From an uncultured Clostridia bacterium (GTDB taxonomy: Bacteria > Bacillota > Clostridia > Christensenellales > UBA1242), in the NCBI GenBank assembly GCA_934776915.1, contig CAKVNA010000008.1, positions 1-14,282 on the forward strand: DNA of 14,282 nucleotides. The letters are read 5' to 3'. This document shows positions 1-5,357 of this stretch, piece by piece. The notes beneath the pieces were generated by a model. That model saw nothing but the letters and a program-made list of their open reading frames with translations, searched no databases and was not told the origin of the DNA. How positions within the stretch are numbered: position 1 is the first letter of the stretch; each line of letters opens with the position of its first letter. The translations under genes were made by a program, and so were the position numbers.

Positions 1-62
1 TAGAAGAAATGTATTCAATTATTGGTGAACCCGAAGAAGACGAACCAGAGGCTGAAAGATAA
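1..62 (+). CDS. 3' end of an unidentified upstream gene (partial)
   Basis: Reading in the frame that starts at base 3, the first bases encode an open, very acidic tail (EEMYSIIGEPEEDEPEAER) that stops at TAA 60-62. The stop lies 19 nt before the ATG of the next gene, a spacing typical of an operon. The acidic, proline-containing tail looks like the disordered C terminus of a larger protein, but nothing in it identifies a family. It is also possible that this short open frame is chance; only sequence to the left of the window can decide. Confidence 0.45.
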   Translation, partial: EEMYSIIGEPEEDEPEAER

Positions 63-81
63 ATATAAAAGGACAAATTTT

Positions 82-612
82 ATGGATTTTTTGTGGGATA
101 ATAAAATTGTTCAAAAGGCATTGTTTTTTTCAACAAACGCTCATGCGGGGCAAACGATGAAACACCCAGCGGACACTCCATATTCTGCACATGTGACGGG
201 CGTTTTGCTGAATGTGATAAACTTCTGCCATGCGGACAAACTGGACTGGAATTTGGCGTGTTGCTGTGCCTTGTTGCACGACACATTGGAAGATACCGCC
301 ACGACATATGAGGACTTGGCAAGCGTCTTTGGGAAGAAGGTTGCAGACGGCGTTCTAGCCTTGACCAAAAACGAGCAACTTCCACACGAAAAACAAATGC
401 AAGACAGCATTGAGCGGATAAAAAAGCAACCACCCGAAGTGGCAATGGTCAAAATGGCAGATAGGCTCTTCAATATCCGTGGCAGAGTGCCAACCTGGAC
501 AAAAGAAAAACAAGCAGACTATCTTGAAGAAGCCAAACTTATCTACAACAACCTAAACTACGCGAACCCAACCCTCGCAAAAGCCTTGCACAAAGCGATT
601 GAGGAATATTAA
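82..612 (+). CDS. Small stand-alone HD-domain hydrolase, MESH1/SpoT-hydrolase type (probable (p)ppGpp hydrolase)
   Basis: A 176-residue protein with the signature of the HD fold of RelA/SpoT hydrolase domains. Visible motifs are HAGQ at residues 21-24, a metal-ligand histidine at H37, the HD pair H66-D67 followed by the catalytic-type E70-D71 (HDTLEDT), and D127 in KMADRLFN. This set (His, His-Asp, Glu-Asp, Asp) is the one known from MESH1 and the SpoT hydrolase half, which remove the 3' pyrophosphate of (p)ppGpp using Mn2+. The protein is only long enough for the hydrolase domain: no synthetase, TGS or ACT domain follows. It should act in the cytoplasm. The frame is open from base 22 (TTG), but ATG 82 is chosen because AAAAGGA at 67-73 sits 8 nt before it. 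The substrate is inferred; related HD proteins act on other nucleotides. Confidence 0.8.
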   Translation: MDFLWDNKIVQKALFFSTNAHAGQTMKHPADTPYSAHVTGVLLNVINFCHADKLDWNLACCCALLHDTLEDTATTYEDLASVFGKKVADGVLALTKNEQLPHEKQMQDSIERIKKQPPEVAMVKMADRLFNIRGRVPTWTKEKQADYLEEAKLIYNNLNYANPTLAKALHKAIEEY

Positions 613-662
613 AGTTACAGGGGAAAATTTTTAAGTATCTTTGTAAAAGTATGCAAAAAGGA

Positions 663-691
663 TATACTTGTTTTATAACTTATGATAAAAT
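663..691 (+). promoter_or_regulatory. Putative extended -10 promoter for the Ig-like lipoprotein gene
   Basis: TGATAAAAT at 683-691 reads as an extended -10 (TG-n-TAAAAT), placing a start near 698 and a leader of about 23 nt. The upstream element (TATACT, 663-668, 17-nt spacer) is a poor -35; an alternative is TTGTAA 641-646 with TATACT as the -10 (16-nt spacer). AGGAG at 711-715 is the ribosome binding site for ATG 721. Confidence 0.45.
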
Positions 692-720
692 GTTGTTAAG
701 TTTAAACTATAGGAGAAAAT

Positions 721-3030
721 ATGAAAAAGAAATTTATACTTTTGTTATCCGCTTTGTTTGTATTGATTTTTGCTGGAGTAGCCTTTGGGTGCTCATCTGC
801 AAAACTTGAATCTATCTCAATAAGCGAAAATAGCAACATAGAAACTGTGTATTATGAAACGAGTACGCAGTTTAAGTTAAATGGTGCAACACTTGTACTT
901 AATTATTCAAACGGCACAAGCAAAAATGTTGGCATTGAATCATCAATGTTAAGTGAGTTTGACAACACTGTTGGGACTCACACCTGCACCGTGACTTACG
1001 AAGGAAAAACAACAACTTTCCAATATGAAGTTAAAGCAGTTGAAATTGCCAGCATAGCAATCAAAAACGACAGTTTCAAAAAAGTATATCTTTCAACTGA
1101 CACAGATTTTGAAATAAATGGCAGTACAATCGAAGTGACTTACAACAATGGCTCCACTGAAACAAGAAATGTAACTGCAAGCATGCTAAGCAGTTTTGAC
1201 AACTCTGTTGGAACTCACACCTGCACCATAACCTATAACGGCAAAACAACCGACTTCACTTATTCAGTAAGTCAAGCAACCACAACAAGAGAATTGCTTT
1301 CTATTGAAGTCGCAACATCTCCAAAAACAACATATTTTGCAAGCGAAACAGATTTTGACATAACAGGAGCAACACTCAGACTTAACTACAGCGATAACTC
1401 CCAAGAAACAATCTCAATCACAAAATTTATGCTTGACCCATTCAATAACATGGTCGGCAGCCACACTTGTTATGTGAGATATGAGGACAAGAGGACTGAC
1501 TTCACATACTATGTTCAAGCGGTTACGCTTGCTTCAATCAGCATAAAGGACAACAACTTTACAACTTCATATCTTACAAGCGCTACAGCATTTGAGATAA
1601 ATGGAAGTACATTATCGCTTAATTACAATGACGGGACAACAGATACTGTAAACATTACAGCGGATATGCTTAGCACATTTGACAACACTGCAAGAACTCA
1701 CACTTGCACAATAACATATAACGGGAAAACCACAACTTTTGAATATGTTGTAAATAAGCCACAAGTTGAGAGCATAACTTCAGTTTCTGGAATTAGAACA
1801 AAATATTTCCTCGGTGAAACTCTTGACTTGAATTCTGCAACAGTTTACTTCACATATGAAGACGGAACTCAAGGCAGCAGTGCAATAGACAGCGTTGCGA
1901 TTGACGACTTCTACACAAGCCCAGTTGGCGAATTCCAAATGAAAATAACCTATGAAGGCAAAACTTATCTTCTTCCATACACAGTCATGTGCAAAGACTA
2001 TATAACAACACGTGTCTTAGGCTCTGACAGCAACGAACTTAGCAATATCCCAACAATGATAAGCCTTCAAAGAACATCTGTAGATGACCCAGATTTGTAT
2101 GTTATAAAAGTAAAAACAAATGACGGCAAATCTTCATACAAAGAGCTTGCTGACAGTGACTATTCAAAATACACTGTAATATACAAAGACGGATATGTGG
2201 AAATAACAATCGAGGGCGATACCAACACATACATTTTGGGACAAGCACATTCTGCTGCAACCAGACAAGTGACAATCAGCAATGTTTCAAACGGTGAAAT
2301 ATCTGTGTTCTACTCCAGCGCTAACGGCACAAACAAAACCTATACAAATGGGGACGCCTTTATCGCTTACGTAGGAGAGAGAATAAGAGTCGCCGCACAA
2401 GGGAACACTGGCTATGTTGCAACAAAGTTGTATTATGGCGTATCAGACAGTTATTCATACACAGCCTCAGATAAAGAAGTGTTCTTCTATTTAACACAAA
2501 ATTCAACTTGTTCTGCAGAATTTTCAGAAGCAAAATTGTTTAGAATTTTTTTCAAACTAAAATCAATAAATTACAAAAACGCTGACGACAGTGAATTTGA
2601 GGGAACCAATACACAAAAATATCTTTTCAGTGACGGCAGTTATAACTTCAAAGCAGATTATGTTACAAATTCTTCTGCCTTGCAAGGAACTCAAATGAAG
2701 AATGGCAGTTGTGCGTTCTCAAATGAATATAAAGACGGCTGTTCTTCCACAGACGATGGAACATATATCTCAAGCAGTTATGAATGGGCACTCGCAGCAT
2801 ACATGGCATCTGGCTCGGGAATTAAAATAAATATCGGTGTTTCGGGCATGGTGAAATATGCAAAAGACGGAGAGGCATTTGGCTCAACTGGTTCAAGTTC
2901 CTCTGACTTAACAGAAAAAACTATAATCATAAGCGATATAAATTCTGTATCCAGCAAAGCCCAACAGATCACAATCTCAAGCTTCAACGGTAGATTTGAA
3001 ATCGTCTTGGAATACACAATATCCGAATAA
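721..3030 (+). CDS. Surface lipoprotein with five tandem Big_3-type Ig-like domains
   Basis: A 769-residue exported protein. The N terminus has a basic start, a hydrophobic core (about residues 5-22) and VAFGC, a somewhat non-ideal lipobox that would make Cys24 the lipidated residue, anchoring the protein to the outer face of the membrane. Residues 29-424 hold five repeats of about 77-84 residues starting near 29, 109, 193, 270 and 349. Each has the Big_3 (Ig-like group 3) pattern: a YxxxTxFxINGxTL-like strand, a YxNG/DG turn, a DN..GTHTC.ITY.GKTT strand and a closing aromatic strand. Repeats 1-4 share a cysteine (C89, C168, C250, C329); repeat 5 is diverged and lacks it. The C-terminal 345 residues are Ser/Tyr/Asn-rich with no domain I recognise. 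A good RBS precedes the ATG, and a terminator follows. An adhesive or wall-binding role is inferred from domain type only. Confidence 0.85.
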   Translation: MKKKFILLLSALFVLIFAGVAFGCSSAKLESISISENSNIETVYYETSTQFKLNGATLVLNYSNGTSKNVGIESSMLSEFDNTVGTHTCTVTYEGKTTTFQYEVKAVEIASIAIKNDSFKKVYLSTDTDFEINGSTIEVTYNNGSTETRNVTASMLSSFDNSVGTHTCTITYNGKTTDFTYSVSQATTTRELLSIEVATSPKTTYFASETDFDITGATLRLNYSDNSQETISITKFMLDPFNNMVGSHTCYVRYEDKRTDFTYYVQAVTLASISIKDNNFTTSYLTSATAFEINGSTLSLNYNDGTTDTVNITADMLSTFDNTARTHTCTITYNGKTTTFEYVVNKPQVESITSVSGIRTKYFLGETLDLNSATVYFTYEDGTQGSSAIDSVAIDDFYTSPVGEFQMKITYEGKTYLLPYTVMCKDYITTRVLGSDSNELSNIPTMISLQRTSVDDPDLYVIKVKTNDGKSSYKELADSDYSKYTVIYKDGYVEITIEGDTNTYILGQAHSAATRQVTISNVSNGEISVFYSSANGTNKTYTNGDAFIAYVGERIRVAAQGNTGYVATKLYYGVSDSYSYTASDKEVFFYLTQNSTCSAEFSEAKLFRIFFKLKSINYKNADDSEFEGTNTQKYLFSDGSYNFKADYVTNSSALQGTQMKNGSCAFSNEYKDGCSSTDDGTYISSSYEWALAAYMASGSGIKINIGVSGMVKYAKDGEAFGSTGSSSSDLTEKTIIISDINSVSSKAQQITISSFNGRFEIVLEYTISE
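805..1992 (+). repeat. Five tandem Ig-like domain repeats inside the lipoprotein gene
   Basis: The repeats begin at about 805, 1045, 1297, 1528 and 1765. Copies 1, 2 and 4 are the closest: all carry the peptide block FDN(T/S).(G/R)THTCT(I/V)TY(N/E)GKTT, and stretches of the DNA are nearly identical (for example around 957-1010, 1194-1250 and 1677-1730), which suggests duplication within the gene. Copy 3 has drifted and copy 5 most of all. Such arrays can change copy number by recombination. Confidence 0.8.
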
Positions 3031-3044
3031 AAACATATCTATTC

Positions 3045-3081
3045 AAAAACACCCCCAGTCAAAATGATTGGGGGCTGTTTT
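3045..3081 (+). terminator. Rho-independent terminator after the lipoprotein gene
   Basis: CCCCCAGTC (3052-3060) pairs with GATTGGGGG (3066-3074) around a 5-nt loop. The stem is extended outward by A-rich/T-rich arms (AAAACA against TGTTTT) and ends in a short T run. It lies 14 nt after the stop codon. The A/T arms may allow some function from the other strand as well. Confidence 0.85.
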
Positions 3082-3106
3082 ATGTTTGGAAGCAATTTTT
3101 TCCTTA

Positions 3107-3140
3107 TTCCTAAAACTTCGCTTCACTGCTGTTTTAGGAA
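3107..3140. repeat. 10-bp perfect inverted repeat (stem-loop) of unknown role
   Basis: TTCCTAAAAC (3107-3116) and GTTTTAGGAA (3131-3140) form a perfect 10-bp stem with a 14-nt loop. No T run follows on either strand, so it is a poor terminator. It lies between the lipoprotein terminator and the tRNA gene and may be an interspersed palindrome of this genome. Confidence 0.6.
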
Positions 3141-3177
3141 ATATATCAGGGTGTCCAAACTAATATATTCATACAAA

Positions 3178-3202
3178 TAAAAAAAGCCCATAAATAGGCT
3201 TT
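3178..3202 (-). terminator. Terminator of the tRNA-Lys gene
   Basis: Read on the minus strand just past the tRNA CCA end, AAAGCC (from 3202 to 3197) pairs with GGCTTT (3188 to 3183) around an 8-nt loop and runs into a T tract. The hairpin begins 1 nt after the CCA, so the primary transcript carries a very short trailer. Confidence 0.75.
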
Positions 3203-3203
3203 C

Positions 3204-3279
3204 TGGTGGATCACCGGGGGCTCGAACCCCGGACACCCTGATTAAGAGTCAGGTGCTCTGCCAGCTGAGCTAGTGATCC
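3204..3279 (-). tRNA. tRNA-Lys(CUU)
   Basis: A 76-base cloverleaf on the minus strand. The acceptor stem GGATCAC (3279-3273) pairs perfectly with GTGATCC (3214-3208), followed by discriminator A and an encoded CCA (3206-3204). The D arm is GCTC...GAGC. The anticodon stem is CCTGA/TCAGG with loop CTCTTAA, giving anticodon CUU (+ strand AAG at 3244-3246). The variable loop is GTGTC. The T arm is CGGGG/CCCCG with loop TTCGAGC. All arms pair fully, so it should be functional. It decodes AAG lysine codons. It has its own promoter upstream and terminator downstream, so it is transcribed as a single-gene unit. Confidence 0.97.
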
Positions 3280-3302
3280 ATATTATATTTTATCCCAGAT
3301 TT

Positions 3303-3342
3303 TTGTTGTTAGGGTGTCAAGCTAGTGATCCATTAACAACAA
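3303..3342 (-). repeat. Leader hairpin of the tRNA-Lys transcript with a copied tRNA 5' end in its loop
   Basis: TTGTTGTTA (3303-3311) and TAACAACAA (3334-3342) are a perfect 9-bp inverted repeat. The 22-base loop holds AGCTAGTGATCCAT (3320-3333), an exact 14-base direct repeat of 3268-3281, which covers the 5' end of the tRNA-Lys gene. The predicted transcription start (near 3340) falls inside the outer arm, so the hairpin would form the very start of the pre-tRNA. It may be a decayed tandem tRNA copy or a regulatory leader. Confidence 0.6.
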
Positions 3343-3346
3343 TGCA

Positions 3347-3375
3347 ATTTTAGTATAAATTTTCTTTGTTGTCAA
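3347..3375 (-). promoter_or_regulatory. Strong sigma-70-type promoter for tRNA-Lys
   Basis: On the minus strand TTGACA (3375-3370) is a perfect -35, followed by a 17-nt spacer and TAAAAT (3352-3347). The start is expected near 3340, about 60 nt before the mature tRNA 5' end. A second -10-like run (TAAAATATAAT) abuts the tRNA itself, but has no well-spaced -35. Confidence 0.75.
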
Positions 3376-3437
3376 TAGATATTGCCGAATTTCTTAAAAT
3401 TTTCTTTTTATACCGACTTTAATTGCCAAAAATAAAT

Positions 3438-3473
3438 AAAAAAGCATTGCTCTGTGGGTTGCAATGCTTTTTT
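3438..3473. terminator. Bidirectional terminator, mainly ending the minus-strand lipoprotein gene
   Basis: AAAAAAGCATTGC (3438-3450) pairs perfectly over 13 bp with GCAATGCTTTTTT (3461-3473) around a 10-nt loop, giving a T run on both strands. It lies 64 nt past the stop codon of the minus-strand gene ending at 3538. The rest of 3280-3537 holds only the tRNA promoter and leader. Confidence 0.85.
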
Positions 3474-3537
3474 GTTTACATTAGAAATTTTAAAAGTCAA
3501 TATCTTGTATATTTTCTTGCATATCCCCCTAACAAGA

Positions 3538-4587
3538 TTATTTGGTCATGGTTGGTTCTTGGATGTCGATTTTGGTTTTGAAGGTGGCGTTGGTGGTTTC
3601 TTTGTTGAGGGAATGTGATTGGGTCTTTGTGTAGTAGGTGTTGGTCGTTTCTTGGCTGTAGGAAGTTGTTTTGTCTTTTGAATAGTAGGTGAAGGTGTGT
3701 TCGGAAGTTATTTCCTTGTCTGCACAGGTCATTGTAAGTGTAACTTTAACGGTTCTTGTTGGAAATGAAGATAGGGAATTTACATCTTCATGGAAGCAGA
3801 TAAGTTGTTCGGCTATAACTTCTTCCATTTGATTGGTTGTGAGCATTTCAAAATATTTTTGTGGAATTTCCTTTGTGACGGTGTAAAATTTGTATGTTTT
3901 TGGGTCACGAACTTGGGCAGAATATGTTGCACTGGTGTATTTTGCGGCATATGACTTTGGCGTTGGGTTGTTCACTGGGGAAATGCTATAAGGTCTGTTT
4001 TCAAAGTTGCTAATTATGCTGTCTTTGGTAACTTTTCCCGTTACAAGTTCGCCAGTTGCAAGTTCAATGGAGAATGTAATCTCTGGATAGTCACCTTTTG
4101 CTGCTTCTTGAAGACTGTGCAAAAATTGGTCTTTGTCAAGTTCCATAATTTGTTTGTCTGACCAGTTTTTGTGAGTGTAAAAGCCGCCGTTAAAAGTTTT
4201 GAGTTCGCCGTCTTTTGAAATGGCAGAGATAACAAGTCTTTTGTAAATGACCCTGTTGTTGTCAATTTGTGGGTTTAAATTTTTGTTATCGTTGTTGATA
4301 GCATATTCCATATTTGCACGGGTCTTTCTGAGGCTTGCCACAGTGACAAGAGGTTTAAATTTGTTTGGTGCTTCGTTTGGATAAATTCTGTTGCCTTCAA
4401 CGATAACTGCTTGTTCATTTTCTGTTTTGTTTGAAAATTTATTATTATCCTTTAGGGCGTTTGTTGTTTTGCAGCCAGAAAGAAGAAGCCCCGCAGCGGT
4501 GGCAGCGATAGCGCCTTTTAGCATAAATATTTTCTTTTTATTGTCAAAATATTTCTTGATTTTGATGTCTTTTTGGTCGTTTTTCAT
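3538..4587 (-). CDS. Orphan lipoprotein of unknown function
   Basis: A 349-residue exported protein that I cannot assign to a family. The signal sequence is unusual: about 20 charged residues (rich in Lys and Asp) precede a hydrophobic stretch (about residues 20-37) ending in the good lipobox LLSGC, with Cys39 the lipidated residue. The mature part has a polar linker (about 40-65), then mixed alpha/beta-like sequence, and a C-terminal tail (about 295-349) dominated by Thr, Ser, Tyr and Lys. There are few cysteines and no membrane segment after the signal. The frame is open from 4617, but ATG 4587 is preferred because GAGGGG lies 6 nt before it. A near-perfect promoter is placed to drive it, and a terminator follows, so it is a single-gene unit, divergent from the operon starting at 4783. 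Confidence 0.8.
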   Translation of the reverse strand: MKNDQKDIKIKKYFDNKKKIFMLKGAIAATAAGLLLSGCKTTNALKDNNKFSNKTENEQAVIVEGNRIYPNEAPNKFKPLVTVASLRKTRANMEYAINNDNKNLNPQIDNNRVIYKRLVISAISKDGELKTFNGGFYTHKNWSDKQIMELDKDQFLHSLQEAAKGDYPEITFSIELATGELVTGKVTKDSIISNFENRPYSISPVNNPTPKSYAAKYTSATYSAQVRDPKTYKFYTVTKEIPQKYFEMLTTNQMEEVIAEQLICFHEDVNSLSSFPTRTVKVTLTMTCADKEITSEHTFTYYSKDKTTSYSQETTNTYYTKTQSHSLNKETTNATFKTKIDIQEPTMTK

Positions 4588-4630
4588 GGCTTTCCCCTCG
4601 ATTTTTGTGTAATTCACTTTTTACATAAAG

Positions 4631-4658
4631 ATTATATTTATATTTCTCCAGTTGTCAA
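4631..4658 (-). promoter_or_regulatory. Near-perfect sigma-70-type promoter for the orphan lipoprotein
   Basis: On the minus strand TTGACA (4658-4653) and TATAAT (4636-4631), both exact consensus, are separated by 16 nt. The start is expected near 4624, leaving a leader of about 37 nt. The 11-base string CTATTGACAAC around the -35 is identical to that of the tRNA-Lys promoter. Confidence 0.8.
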
Positions 4659-4705
4659 TAGGGGAAGAATAACTTTGTGTATTATAACGAATTTTAAATT
4701 AAGTC

Positions 4706-4733
4706 TTGAATTTTTGAAAAATTATGATAAAAT
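4706..4733 (+). promoter_or_regulatory. Promoter for the two-gene operon 4783-6563
   Basis: TTGAAT (4706-4711) and TAAAAT (4728-4733) are 16 nt apart, and the -10 is preceded by TG at the extended -10 position (TGATAAAAT). The start is expected near 4740, giving a leader of about 43 nt before ATG 4783. It is back to back with the minus-strand promoter at 4631-4658, about 45 nt away. Confidence 0.65.
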
Positions 4734-4782
4734 ATATCCAACAAGAGGGAGTATCGAGCATCCCAAAAAAGGAGATTTTAAA

Positions 4783-5337
4783 ATGAGTGTTGATAAAAAC
4801 AAGGTTATTGAGTATTATCTTAAGGGACAAAACAAGGTGGAAGACGGAGTTTACACAGAAAACATTTTGAGTGGAGATTTGTCAAAACTTTCAATGTCGA
4901 TGATTAAGTCCGCCGTCAAAAATGGCGAGGAAATGGGCGCAGAAAAAGTGAACATTTGCCTTTGCAATATGTATGAATATGCAAAACTTAGAAAGAAAAA
5001 TTATCCAGACGCAGAGGGCGTTGTGGCTGTTAGACTTAAGGGAAAAATTTTTGAAAACATTAACAATGACCTCATTCAAGAATATGTGAAAAGATTTGAA
5101 GATAGAGTAAGTTCGCTTCCAAGAAAGCATGGTCTTAGCAAAGATGTTGTTATTTTGGCAAACGAAGAAGGCTTAAAAGCTGTTGAAGTGACTGAAGCAA
5201 ATGAAAAGATTGCTGAAAACAGCATGGACATAACAACAAAAAGCATTTTGAAAGAGAATTATAACGATATTCCTCGTGACGAAAATTATATTGCTTTTTG
5301 CAATGCCGCTTTTGAAGAAATGGGAATGGAAAGATAA
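4783..5337 (+). CDS. Conserved-looking cytoplasmic protein of unknown function (first gene of a pair)
   Basis: A 184-residue protein with no signal peptide and no membrane segment, so probably cytoplasmic. I do not recognise the family. The sequence alternates helical segments (about 30-50 and 90-115) with short strands such as VNICLCNMY (about 55-63), GVVAVRLKG (about 78-86) and DVVILANEEG (about 122-131), which suggests a small alpha/beta fold. The C terminus is acidic and helical. The frame is open upstream, but ATG 4783 is clearly the start: AAAAAAGGAG at 4765-4774 lies 8 nt before it. The next gene begins 20 nt after the stop, on the same strand and with its own RBS, so the two are one operon from the promoter at 4706-4733. 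Confidence 0.85.
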   Translation: MSVDKNKVIEYYLKGQNKVEDGVYTENILSGDLSKLSMSMIKSAVKNGEEMGAEKVNICLCNMYEYAKLRKKNYPDAEGVVAVRLKGKIFENINNDLIQEYVKRFEDRVSSLPRKHGLSKDVVILANEEGLKAVEVTEANEKIAENSMDITTKSILKENYNDIPRDENYIAFCNAAFEEMGMER

Positions 5338-5357
5338 TCTTTTAAGGAGAAACGACT

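Noticed and set aside
80..473. Two overlapping minus-strand open frames inside the HD hydrolase gene
   Set aside because: Both are antisense to a gene with all HD metal ligands intact, and neither has a start signal.
647..674. Terminator after the HD hydrolase gene (AAGTAT...ATACTT)
   Set aside because: The stem is only about six A/T-rich base pairs with a large loop; it overlaps possible promoter elements and would be unstable.
805..1992. CRISPR-like or minisatellite DNA array
   Set aside because: The repeats are about 240 bases, in frame, and differ mainly at synonymous or conservative positions; they encode protein domains.
3204..3333. Attachment site of an integrative element at tRNA-Lys
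   Set aside because: Attachment duplications usually copy the tRNA 3' end, and an integrase gene sits beside it. Here the copied part is the 5' end, only 14 bases, and no integrase or cargo is present.
3268..3333. T-box riboswitch upstream of the tRNA
   Set aside because: The leader lacks the T-box bulge sequence and a specifier loop, and it precedes a tRNA, not an aminoacyl-tRNA synthetase or amino-acid gene.
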